Assembly: GCA_944386985.1 (NCBI GenBank)
Contig: CALXDD010000007.1
Location: 1-64,000, forward strand
Origin: an uncultured Oscillospiraceae bacterium
Lineage (GTDB): Bacteria; Bacillota; Clostridia; Oscillospirales; Oscillospiraceae
Direction: 5' to 3'
Length of the DNA: 64,000 nt
The notes beneath the pieces were generated by a model. The model searched no databases. It was not told the DNA's origin and was given only the letters and a program-made list of their open reading frames with translations. The position numbers were made by a program, and so were the translations under genes. Shown in pieces: positions 32,901 through 39,828 of the stretch. Every line of letters starts with the position of its first letter. The stretch's first letter is position 1.

Positions 32901-32938
32901 ATACGCCGCGAAACAGAGCGTTTCGCGGCGTATTCTTT
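32901..32938. terminator. Bidirectional terminator between dacF-like and DAK2 genes
   Basis: A perfect 14-bp stem, ATACGCCGCGAAAC and complement with 5-nt loop, has A6 on the left and TTCTTTT on the right. It serves both converging genes. Confidence 0.9.
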
Positions 32939-32949
32939 TCTGCAAAGGT

Positions 32950-34617
32950 TTATTCAATACTGACAATATAATAGTAGACAGGCTGTCCGCCGGGCAGAAT
33001 GGACAGCTCCACATTTGGGCAGATCTCCGTGAAGATGCTCTCCGCAGCGGCGGCATCCTCCTCGGACACATCCTGGCCGTAGAACACGGTGACAAACTCC
33101 GCGTTCATGTTGGCGGCCTCCTGAGCCAGCTTGCGCAGCAGCACACTGATGTCCTTATCCGTGCCGAAGAGTTTGCCCCCCAGCAGGGCCAGATAATCGC
33201 CCTCGCTGATGGCGAAGCCGTCAAAATCGCTGTTCCGTGCAGCATAGGTGATCTGCGCGGTAGCCACATTCTTGCTGGCCTCCGTCATGGTGTTGAGGAT
33301 CTCCTCCGGCTCCGCGTCCAGATCCGCGTTCATCATGGCGGTGATGCCCTGGGGAATGGTGGTGGTGGGTACCACGATCACCTGCTTTTCTGTCAAGCCC
33401 ACGCACTGCTGGGCGGCCATGATGATGTTCTTGTTGTTGGGCAGCACGAACACCACCTCAGCGGGGGTGCGGTTGATCTCGTTGAGAATGCTCTCGGTGG
33501 AGGGGTTCATGGTCTGGCCGCCGGAGATGATGCCGTCCACCCCTAAATCCTTGAAGACGGCGGCAATCCCGTCGCCGGCGCAGACAGACAAAAATCCGTA
33601 CCGCTTCTCAGGAGGCGCCACAGCGGGTTCCGCCTCCATCTCCGCCTCCACAGCGTCCAGATCGTCCACACTCTGTGCCTTTCTGCCCGCCGCCAGGTCG
33701 TCCGCCTGAGTCCGCATGTTCTCGATCTTGGCCAGCTCTAAGGTACCGTATTTCTGCGCCTCGTTCAGCGCGTCCCCGGGGGTGTTGGTGTGGACATGGA
33801 CCTTGAATGCCTCGTCGTCCTCGCCGATCACCAGACTGTCGCCAATGCTGTTGAGATACTGACGGAAAGGCTCCAGAGACTTCTCCACCGTCTTGCGGAC
33901 GATGAATACGGTGTCGAAGGCGAAGGTGATCTCGTCGGCGGAAAGGACCTCAAAGTCCGCCTTCTCCTGGGCGGCGCGGCTCTCGTCCACCTCGGGCAGC
34001 TCCTCGCCCCGCATGGCGGCCAGCATGCCCTCCAAAATCACCAGATAGCCCTTGCCGCCTGCATCCACCACATTGGCTTTTTTCAGCACAGGGTTCATGT
34101 CGGTGGTCTGGGCCAGGACCTCATAGCCGGTCTTGATGGCCTCCGCCAGAACAAATTCTACATCGTTCTGCTCCCCCGCGGCGTCCACCGCCCGCTTGGA
34201 GGCCAGGCGGGAGACGGTGAGAACGGTGCCCTCGGCGGGCTTCATCACCGCGCTGTAAGCGGCGGCCACGCCCTCCTGCATGGCGGCGGCGAACTGCCGT
34301 CCGTCAGCCTCCTCCACATTCTTCAGCCCCTTGGAGATCCCCCGGAAGAGGAGGGAGAGGATCACGCCGGAATTGCCCCGGGCGCCCCGCAAAAGGGCGC
34401 TGGCGCAGACCTTGCTGGCCTGCCCCACGGAGTCGGGCGTGATCTTCCGCAGCTCCTCGGCGGCTGTGTTGATGGTCATGCTCATGTTGGTGCCGGTATC
34501 CCCATCAGGAACCGGGAACACGTTGAGATCGTTGATGGCCTGCTTCTGCAGGGCGATGGCCGCTGCGCCGTGGAGGACCATCTGCTTAAAGAGAATACCG
34601 TCAATGGTATGCTTCAT
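32950..34617 (-). CDS. DAK2 domain-containing protein (FakA/YloV family)
   Basis: 555 residues. The N-terminal DAK2 ATP-binding domain (residues 1-200) contains LNVFPVPDGDTGTNMSMT (about 29-46, metal/ATP aspartates) and LRGARGNSGVILSLLF (about 95-110). A middle domain follows and a C-terminal DegV-like/FakA_C part (EILNTMTEASKNVATAQITYAARNS). FakA of Staphylococcus phosphorylates FakB-bound fatty acids for phospholipid synthesis. No fakB is in the window, so the exact role stays open. It forms an operon with the Asp23 gene upstream (22-bp gap), as in B. subtilis yloU-yloV. Confidence 0.87.
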   Translation of the reverse strand: MKHTIDGILFKQMVLHGAAAIALQKQAINDLNVFPVPDGDTGTNMSMTINTAAEELRKITPDSVGQASKVCASALLRGARGNSGVILSLLFRGISKGLKNVEEADGRQFAAAMQEGVAAAYSAVMKPAEGTVLTVSRLASKRAVDAAGEQNDVEFVLAEAIKTGYEVLAQTTDMNPVLKKANVVDAGGKGYLVILEGMLAAMRGEELPEVDESRAAQEKADFEVLSADEITFAFDTVFIVRKTVEKSLEPFRQYLNSIGDSLVIGEDDEAFKVHVHTNTPGDALNEAQKYGTLELAKIENMRTQADDLAAGRKAQSVDDLDAVEAEMEAEPAVAPPEKRYGFLSVCAGDGIAAVFKDLGVDGIISGGQTMNPSTESILNEINRTPAEVVFVLPNNKNIIMAAQQCVGLTEKQVIVVPTTTIPQGITAMMNADLDAEPEEILNTMTEASKNVATAQITYAARNSDFDGFAISEGDYLALLGGKLFGTDKDISVLLRKLAQEAANMNAEFVTVFYGQDVSEEDAAAAESIFTEICPNVELSILPGGQPVYYYIVSIE

Positions 34618-34638
34618 GATGCTTCAATCCTCCTTGGC

Positions 34639-34989
34639 TTACAGAACAATGGAGTCCACGCAGACATCCACGTTCTTGACTTCCACTCCTGTGTATTGAT
34701 TTACTTTATAACGGACCTCGCTCATAATGGAACGGCAGGCGGCGGTAATGTTCACCCCGTGCTCCACAATGATGTGCAGACGGATGGACACGGTTCCGTC
34801 CTCATTGTAAGTGACCTGAACGCCCTTGCTCATGGCCTCCTTGCGCAGGAGGTGGACAAGGCCGTCGGTCATGGAACGGTAAGCCATTCCCTTGACGCCA
34901 AAACAGTTGGTGGCGGCGTTGCCGGTGATGTTGGCCACAACGCTGCTGCTGATGCTGATCGTGCCCTTTTCATTATTCAGCTTGATCAT
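34639..34989 (-). CDS. Asp23/Gls24 family envelope stress protein (YloU-like)
   Basis: 116 residues with the Asp23 pattern: NNEKGTISISSSVVANITGNAATNCFGVKGM, then VRLHIIVEHGVNITAACRSIMSEVRYKVNQYTGVEVKNVDVCVDSI. Members are small cytosolic proteins that coat the membrane or form filaments. ATG at 34989 follows AAAGGATG; an earlier in-frame ATG (35007) has no site. It precedes the DAK2 gene, the standard pairing. Confidence 0.88.
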   Translation of the reverse strand: MIKLNNEKGTISISSSVVANITGNAATNCFGVKGMAYRSMTDGLVHLLRKEAMSKGVQVTYNEDGTVSIRLHIIVEHGVNITAACRSIMSEVRYKVNQYTGVEVKNVDVCVDSIVL

Positions 34990-35052
34990 ATTACAACATC
35001 CTTTCATCGGGATTGTTCAATCAGATTCTTCTGGTGTGGTCACTGATACATC

Positions 35053-35081
35053 ATTATACATGAAAACACAGTGGATAACAA
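35053..35081 (-). promoter_or_regulatory. Promoter of the Asp23-DAK2 operon
   Basis: Minus-strand TTGTTA (plus 35076-35081), 17-bp spacer, TATAAT (plus 35053-35058). Confidence 0.7.
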
Positions 35082-35120
35082 GTGGAAAAAGAAAAAGTCG
35101 CCGGCTACGCGGAAAAACTA

Positions 35121-35149
35121 TTGAAAAAAAGGGACGTTTGCCATAGAAT
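35121..35149 (+). promoter_or_regulatory. Promoter of the rsmD-coaD operon
   Basis: TTGAAA (35121-35126), 17-bp spacer, TAGAAT (35144-35149). It is divergent from the Asp23 promoter. Confidence 0.6.
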
Positions 35150-35203
35150 AAAGGGCAGAATAGGCTGGAGAGTTTTACTCTCCCACAGCGGAAGGAGATC
35201 CCC

Positions 35204-35761
35204 ATGCGCGTCATCACAGGAACGGCCCGGGGCCGGCGGCTGAAGGAGCTGAGCGGGCTGGAGACCCGCCCCACCACCGACCGGGTAAAAGAGGGCCTTT
35301 TTAATATTATACAGTTTGATATCGAGGGCCGGCAGGTGCTGGACCTCTTCGCCGGAACAGGCCAGCTGGGCATTGAGGCCCTGAGCCGCGGAGCGGCCTC
35401 GGCGGTGTTTGTAGACCAGCGGCGGGACGCCGCCCAGCTGGTGTGGGAAAACCTCCGCCTCACCGGGCTTGAAGGCAGCGCTCAGGTGGTAAACGGGGAG
35501 TCCCTGGGCTACCTGGAGCGGTGCGGTAAGCGCTTTGATCTCATTTTCCTGGACCCGCCCTATGGGGTTGGCCTTCTGGAAAAGGCGGTGGAAGCCGTTA
35601 CAAGGTTTGACATTCTTCGTCCCCATGGTATAATGGTATGCGAGAGTTATGTCGACACGGTACTGCCCGAAACAGCGCCGCCTTACCGGCTCCACCGGAC
35701 CTATCGGTACGGCCGGATCAAGCTGACGGTGTACCGCCGGGAGGGGGAGGAGCAGGCGTGA
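35204..35761 (+). CDS. rsmD: 16S rRNA (guanine-966-N2)-methyltransferase RsmD
   Basis: 185 residues. It starts MRVITGTARGRRL, the family hallmark. The SAM loop is VLDLFAGTGQLGIEALSRGA (about 45-64) and the catalytic N-methyltransferase motif is DPPY in LIFLDPPYG (about 118). TRPTTDRVKEGLFN is also typical. Its stop overlaps the coaD start, the conserved rsmD-coaD pair of Firmicutes. Confidence 0.95.
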   Translation: MRVITGTARGRRLKELSGLETRPTTDRVKEGLFNIIQFDIEGRQVLDLFAGTGQLGIEALSRGAASAVFVDQRRDAAQLVWENLRLTGLEGSAQVVNGESLGYLERCGKRFDLIFLDPPYGVGLLEKAVEAVTRFDILRPHGIMVCESYVDTVLPETAPPYRLHRTYRYGRIKLTVYRREGEEQA

Positions 35762-36252
35762 GAACAGCAATCTGCCCGGGGAGCTTTGACCCCATCACTC
35801 TGGGACATTTGGATCTGATCCGCCGGGCGGCAGAACTGTTTGACCGGGTGATCGTCTGCGTCATGTCAAACGGCTCCAAGGATCGCGGGATGTTCCCGCC
35901 GGAGCGAAGACTGGAGTTGGTGCGCCTGGCGGTAGAGGACATGCCCCATGTGGAGGCGGAGCTATGGACGGGCCTTTTGGCGGAGTTCTGCCGCCAGCGG
36001 AAAGCCCAGGTGATCGTCAAGGGCGTGCGCAACGCCACGGACTTTGACTGGGAGTACCAGATGACCTGGATCAACCGTGGACTTGGGAACGCGCCGGAAA
36101 CGGTGTTGCTGCCGGCGGCGCCGGAGTACGCCTGGTTCAGCTCCACCATGGCCCGGGAGATGATCCGCTACAGACAGGATCTGAAGAAGTATTTGCCCTC
36201 TGCGGTGGCGGAGGAGATCATAAAGGGGATAGAGGACTATGGCGAGCAATAA
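35758..36252 (+). CDS. coaD: Phosphopantetheine adenylyltransferase CoaD
   Basis: Penultimate enzyme of coenzyme A synthesis, 164 residues. Nucleotidyltransferase motifs: CPGSFDPITLGHLDLI (residues 6-21, TxGH), KGVRNATDFDWEYQM (about 88-102) and the ISS-like WFSSTMAREM. Start is GTG at 35758, inside the rsmD stop, with GGGAGGGGGAGGAG just upstream. Length and all motifs match active hexameric CoaD. Confidence 0.96.
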   Translation: MRTAICPGSFDPITLGHLDLIRRAAELFDRVIVCVMSNGSKDRGMFPPERRLELVRLAVEDMPHVEAELWTGLLAEFCRQRKAQVIVKGVRNATDFDWEYQMTWINRGLGNAPETVLLPAAPEYAWFSSTMAREMIRYRQDLKKYLPSAVAEEIIKGIEDYGEQ

Positions 36253-36784
36253 CAGTCACAATGATGTACTGCATTTGATCGATATGTTATATGAGACGGT
36301 GGACGAGGCCAAGAGCGCTGCCTTCAGCAGCGACAAGTGTATTGTCTCCCGCAATGAGGTGCTGGACATGCTGGGAGAGCTGCGTGCTCAGCTGCCCGGT
36401 GAGCTGAAGAAGGCCCAGGAGCTGATCCGGGCCCGTGACGAATATGTGGAGGCCGCCAAGCGGGAGGCAGACAACGTACGGCGGAAGGCGGATTTGGACG
36501 CCAAAACCATTGTCAGCGAGAGCCGCATCACCCAGTCGGCCCGGGAGAAGGGGCATGAGATCGTCCGGCGGGCGGAGGAGCGTGCCCGGAACATGCTTCA
36601 GGTGACCAACGAGTACACCGAGGACGCCCTGCGCCGGACGGAGGAGGCTATCCAGATGGCGCTGCAGGAGATGCAGGAGGCCCGCAGCCGTTATCGTGCT
36701 GCCTCCAACGAGCGGATGCAGGAGGTACGGCGCCGCATGGAGGAGGACTCCGCTGCAGAGGATGACCACCACCGCCATGAGTGA
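36239..36784 (+). CDS. Conserved coiled-coil protein encoded after coaD
   Basis: 181 residues, almost entirely alpha-helical and charged. A short N-terminal hydrophobic pattern (DVLHLIDMLYETVDEAKS) precedes SSDKCIVSRNEVLDMLGELRAQLP. A long coiled coil (about 50-165, rich in E, R, A) ends in an acidic-histidine tail (AAEDDHHRHE). It overlaps coaD by 14 bp and so is translationally coupled. Similar proteins follow coaD in other Clostridia and are often annotated as ATP-synthase-b-like or DivIVA-like. I do not recognise a function. Confidence 0.75.
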   Translation: MASNNSHNDVLHLIDMLYETVDEAKSAAFSSDKCIVSRNEVLDMLGELRAQLPGELKKAQELIRARDEYVEAAKREADNVRRKADLDAKTIVSESRITQSAREKGHEIVRRAEERARNMLQVTNEYTEDALRRTEEAIQMALQEMQEARSRYRAASNERMQEVRRRMEEDSAAEDDHHRHE

Positions 36785-36801
36785 TCAAGACACAGCAATA
36801 A

Positions 36802-36846
36802 AACGACCGCTGGGGAATGGCTGTTCCGCAGCGGTCGTTCTTTTTG
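36802..36846 (+). terminator. Terminator of the rsmD-coaD operon
   Basis: AACGACCGCT.GGGAA pairs with its complement up to CAGCGGTCGTT, followed by CTTTTTG. Confidence 0.85.
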
Positions 36847-36969
36847 TCCGCTCAACTGCCGGAGCGTGCTTTCTGGTCCTTTCGCTGATGGGGGACGGGG
36901 TTATCTTCTCGGCGTCCGGCGGTGTACTGTCAGGCGGAAAACGGAACCGAACTGCCGTAATTCCCGCCG

Positions 36970-37605
36970 TTACAGCCGGGAAATGCCGTAGCTGTTGGCG
37001 AGGGCGTCGATGCGCTTGCCGGCACGGCACATGGAGCAGTCCTCCGGACGCTGGGTGGTGTAGCCGGGAATGTCCTCGGGCGTGAAGAGACTGTAGATGG
37101 GCACCTCGTCCACCTTCTCCAGCACACTGAACACCGTGGCCACGCCCTGAACCCTGCCGCCGTAGTAGGTCACACACTCCAGTACCCGGCGCACGCTGAC
37201 GCCGGAGTTCACTGTGGAGATCAGGATCAGCACGTCCCTCCCCTGGACCATGGGCACCAGGTTGTCACGGAAAATCAGCTGGCCGTTGGAATCGTACTCC
37301 GGGGTGATGACGAAGATTCGCTTGGCGCTGTTGACCGCGAAGCGGTCGTCCTTACTGAGCTCCCGGGCTAAAAAGGCGCCGATGACCTCGCTGCCGTCCA
37401 GACAGAGGATGGTATCCACGCCCTTGTCGTAGGCATACCGGCGGGAGAGCGTCAACGCCGCCTCTGCCGCCATGGTGTGCTCATGCTTCATGCGGGTGAT
37501 ATCGATATAGTGACTGTTGTGGGAGTGCCGCGTGGCGAAATGGCCGGAAATGACAGATACCTCCAGTCGGGAGTTGAGCCTGGATCGGATGGTGATGGTG
37601 TTCAT
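36970..37605 (-). CDS. Orotate phosphoribosyltransferase-like protein
   Basis: 211 residues with a type I PRTase-like fold. The core reads VDTILCLDGSEVIGAFLARELS, and GRDVLILISTVNSGVSVRRVLECVTYYGGRVQG stands where OPRTases have the PRPP loop. The usual two acidic residues of the loop (VxDVxxTG) are replaced (LISTVNSG), so PRPP binding may be lost or altered. The C-terminus has a CSMCRAG cysteine pair. Relatives occur widely in Clostridia as PRTase-like proteins of unknown role. Not part of a pyrimidine operon here. Confidence 0.65.
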   Translation of the reverse strand: MNTITIRSRLNSRLEVSVISGHFATRHSHNSHYIDITRMKHEHTMAAEAALTLSRRYAYDKGVDTILCLDGSEVIGAFLARELSKDDRFAVNSAKRIFVITPEYDSNGQLIFRDNLVPMVQGRDVLILISTVNSGVSVRRVLECVTYYGGRVQGVATVFSVLEKVDEVPIYSLFTPEDIPGYTTQRPEDCSMCRAGKRIDALANSYGISRL

Positions 37606-37650
37606 AATCGCGCCTCCATTCTTATCGTAATCACCAAGAGTTATATGGAC

Positions 37651-37679
37651 AGTATACTATTCTTTGTGCAAAAAAGCAA
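37651..37679 (-). promoter_or_regulatory. Promoter of the PRTase-like gene
   Basis: Minus-strand TTGCTT (plus 37674-37679), 17-bp spacer, TATACT (plus 37651-37656). Confidence 0.55.
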
Positions 37680-37718
37680 TACACATCCCCCGCCGGCAGA
37701 GAATTTCTTCAAAATGTA

Positions 37719-37752
37719 AAAAAGCGGCCGTCTCTCCGAAGGAGACGGCCGC
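37719..37752 (-). terminator. Terminator of the riboflavin S-component gene
   Basis: GCGGCCGTCTC pairs with GAGACGGCCGC around CTCCTTCGGAGA-like loop bases; the minus-strand tail is T6. Confidence 0.85.
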
Positions 37753-37772
37753 ACACAAGCTGAACGATTTTC

Positions 37773-38459
37773 TCAGATGGTACCGGTGAGCACCAGGGCC
37801 ACCAGCACGCCGGTGACGAGGAGGAACAGACCCAGGATCAGCGCGCCCATGTTGTAGCTGCGGCGGACACTGCCGTCAGGCAGAGCAGGCAGCAGATGGG
37901 ACCGGCGCAGGGCATTGGTCACCGGCTGGTAGAGCACCAGGGTCAAAGCGGCGTTCAAAACGCCCTTGATGACGTTGAAGGGCAGGAACACCGTGGCCAG
38001 CATCCCGGCCACCTGATCCCGGGGCCAACCCTGGTAGATGGGGGTGATGATGTAGTTCCACAGCACCATGGTGGCGGCCATGGCAGCCACGCCAAGGGCC
38101 AGGCCCCAAATGGCGCCGCTCATGGTCCGGCGGCGGCGGTAGACGAAGGCGGCGGGGCAGACAAAGGCGGCACTGGCCACCAGATTCATAATAAAGCCGT
38201 AAAACCCGGCTTCGCTGACGGTGATCATCTCAATGAAGCAGGTCACCGCGCTCATGGCCAGACCAGCCAGAGGGCCGAAAAGGTATGCGCCGATGAGGAT
38301 CACCACATCCTTGGGGTCATACTTGAGGAAGGGGGCGGCGGACATCAGGGGGAAGCGGGTCAGCACCGTGACCACATAGGCCAGCGCCACCATCATGCCC
38401 ATGGTGGCCAGCTGCCGGGTCTCCACCCGGCTCTTATGAAGTACCTGCGTTTTTTCCAT
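37773..38459 (-). CDS. ribU: ECF transporter S component, riboflavin type (RibU)
   Basis: Membrane substrate-binding subunit of an energy-coupling-factor importer, 228 residues, six membrane helices. The RibU-like segment APFLKYDPKDVVILIGAYLFGPLAGLAMS lies around residues 43-70, followed by VTCFIEM. The FMN riboswitch directly upstream makes riboflavin (or FMN) the expected substrate. The shared EcfA/EcfT energising module is not in the window. ATG at 38459 has AAAGGAG 7 bp upstream. Confidence 0.92.
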   Translation of the reverse strand: MEKTQVLHKSRVETRQLATMGMMVALAYVVTVLTRFPLMSAAPFLKYDPKDVVILIGAYLFGPLAGLAMSAVTCFIEMITVSEAGFYGFIMNLVASAAFVCPAAFVYRRRRTMSGAIWGLALGVAAMAATMVLWNYIITPIYQGWPRDQVAGMLATVFLPFNVIKGVLNAALTLVLYQPVTNALRRSHLLPALPDGSVRRSYNMGALILGLFLLVTGVLVALVLTGTI

Positions 38460-38467
38460 AAAAAATA

Positions 38468-38514
38468 CTCCTTTCCAACACCGCATATCGCCTTGCCATG
38501 GTGTCGTAAAGGAG
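38468..38514 (-). promoter_or_regulatory. Expression platform: hairpin sequestering the ribU ribosome binding site
   Basis: On the minus strand CTCCTTT.CG.ACACC (from plus 38514) can pair with GGTGT..G.AAAGGAG (to plus 38468), burying the ribosome binding site. This predicts translational repression when FMN is bound. Confidence 0.65.
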
Positions 38515-38526
38515 CTGCCCTTCACG

Positions 38527-38638
38527 TCTTCTTCCATCCAGACTATACTGTCGGTACCGGAATCACACCGGTTCCTGCGGCCTTGGGCCGCTCGAGGACT
38601 ATAACCTCCGGTGGGGACTTACACCCCGCCCTGAAGAC
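38527..38638 (-). promoter_or_regulatory. FMN riboswitch (RFN element)
   Basis: All conserved parts of the RFN aptamer are readable on the minus strand: TCTTCAGGGCGGGGTG, AATTCCCCACCGGCGG-like GTAAGTCCCCACCGG, AGTCCTCGAGCGG, GGAACCGGTGTGATTCCGG, CCGACAGTATAGTC and GGATGGAAGA. P1 closes between CTTCAG and TGGAAGA. It controls the downstream riboflavin transporter gene. Confidence 0.96.
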
Positions 38639-38660
38639 GACTATTCGGTTTTCTGTTCTT

Positions 38661-38688
38661 AGTATACACACTCTATCAGAAAATGCAA
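38661..38688 (-). promoter_or_regulatory. Promoter of the riboswitch-ribU transcript
   Basis: Minus-strand TTGCAT (plus 38683-38688), 16-bp spacer, TATACT (plus 38661-38666). Confidence 0.6.
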
Positions 38689-38749
38689 GCTTTTTTTCTC
38701 TCTCCTTTAAAAAGAATACGTTTTGTATTTTTTAAAGGCTTTTATACAA

Positions 38750-38789
38750 AAAGGCGTCCGCCTCACAAGGGGACGGACGCCTTTCTTTT
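38750..38789 (-). terminator. Terminator after the zinc-ribbon gene
   Basis: AAAGGCGTCCG (38750-38760) pairs with CGGACGCCTTT (38774-38784); T-rich on both outer sides. Confidence 0.8.
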
Positions 38790-38807
38790 TTCTGTCGAAG
38801 CAGAAAC

Positions 38808-39086
38808 TCAGCCCTCTTCGCGCATCTTGGCGAAGCACTCGCTGCAGTACACGGGACGGTCGCTCTTGGGCTCGAAGGGAACCTTGGCCTCGCCGCCGCA
38901 GGCAGCGCAAACAGCGGTAAAGTACTCGCGGGGACCGCGGGCAGCGTTCTTGCGGGCGTCACGGCAGGCCTTGCAGCGCTGGGGCTCGTTCTGGAAGCCG
39001 CGCTCAGCATAGAACTCCTGCTCACCGGCGGTGAACACGAACTCCTTACCACACTCTTTGCACACTAAAGTCTTGTCTTCGTACAT
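38808..39086 (-). CDS. Zinc-ribbon domain-containing protein
   Basis: 92 residues, soluble, with three CxxC knuckles: CKECG (about 10-14), CKACR and CAACG, plus CSEC at the end. The middle resembles the small zinc-binding domain GEQEFYAERGFQNEPQRCKACR (probable zinc-ribbon, often annotated zinc-ribbon domain containing protein). Role unknown. It lies 71 bp behind sigH in the same direction, so it may be read together with it. ATG at 39086 is chosen; the longer in-frame extension is not preceded by a site. Confidence 0.8.
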   Translation of the reverse strand: MYEDKTLVCKECGKEFVFTAGEQEFYAERGFQNEPQRCKACRDARKNAARGPREYFTAVCAACGGEAKVPFEPKSDRPVYCSECFAKMREEG

Positions 39087-39157
39087 GTTTCTTACCCTCT
39101 CTTGCTTGAATAAAGAATATATTGCGGTCAGCTCTGTTGCTGATTGCGCCATTGGGA

Positions 39158-39769
39158 TCACCGCGCGGCCTTTCTCCGGATGCGCTGCACGGCGTTCTCC
39201 ACAGATTTGGGGGACTTTTTCAGGACCTTGGCGATCTCACCGTAGGTCAGCCCATCCAAATACAGGGACAGCACACTCCTCTCCATTGAGGATAGCTGCT
39301 GGTTGATTCTGACGAAGTCATGCTCCGCTTTCTCCCTGAGGAGCAAAAGCTCTTCCGGATCACAGCTGGAGACATGTCCCGATACCGTTGCATAGGAGTT
39401 GCTGTCAAAGAAAGGGGCCTCAATGGAAATGGACTGGTTCAGGGGACTGTGCTTCTCCCTGGACGCGGCCCTGAGGGCGGAGAACATGCGATTTCTGATG
39501 CATACCTCGGCAAAGGTGCGGAAACTGGCCTCCTTGGAGCTATCAAACTCCCGGACTGCCTTCATGAGTCCCATCATCCCCTCCTGAATGAGGTCGTCGC
39601 TGTCGCCGCCGGCAAGAAAGTAAGGCCGGGTGATGGCACGGACCAAGCGGTTGTACCGCTTCACCAGAGCCTCCTCCGCCATCCGGTCGCCCTGAGACAC
39701 GCGCCTGCACAGCGCCTCGTCCGTCAGCTCCTCCAAGGGGGTATGAGAATCAGTGTCATAAAAAACCAT
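39158..39769 (-). CDS. sigH: RNA polymerase sporulation sigma factor SigH
   Basis: Transition-state sigma factor (Spo0H), 203 residues. Region 2: LVKRYNRLVRAITRPYFLAGGDSDDLIQEGMMGLMKAVREFD (core and -10 recognition). Region 4: LSSMERSVLSLYLDGLTYGEIAKVLKKSPKSVENAVQRIRRK, with the helix-turn-helix. SigH controls early sporulation genes. The only plausible start codon is ATG 39769. A good promoter lies only 4 bp upstream of it and no clear ribosome binding site is present. Confidence 0.95.
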   Translation of the reverse strand: MVFYDTDSHTPLEELTDEALCRRVSQGDRMAEEALVKRYNRLVRAITRPYFLAGGDSDDLIQEGMMGLMKAVREFDSSKEASFRTFAEVCIRNRMFSALRAASREKHSPLNQSISIEAPFFDSNSYATVSGHVSSCDPEELLLLREKAEHDFVRINQQLSSMERSVLSLYLDGLTYGEIAKVLKKSPKSVENAVQRIRRKAAR

Positions 39770-39773
39770 ACAT

Positions 39774-39803
39774 ATTATACCTAATGTGAATTTGATTTGT
39801 CAA
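39774..39803 (-). promoter_or_regulatory. Promoter abutting the sigH start codon
   Basis: Minus-strand TTGACA (plus 39798-39803), 18-bp spacer, TATAAT (plus 39774-39779). Transcription would begin at or within a base or two of the sigH ATG. Confidence 0.6.
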
Positions 39804-39828
39804 GAAAAATGTCAAAATGTTTTTATAA

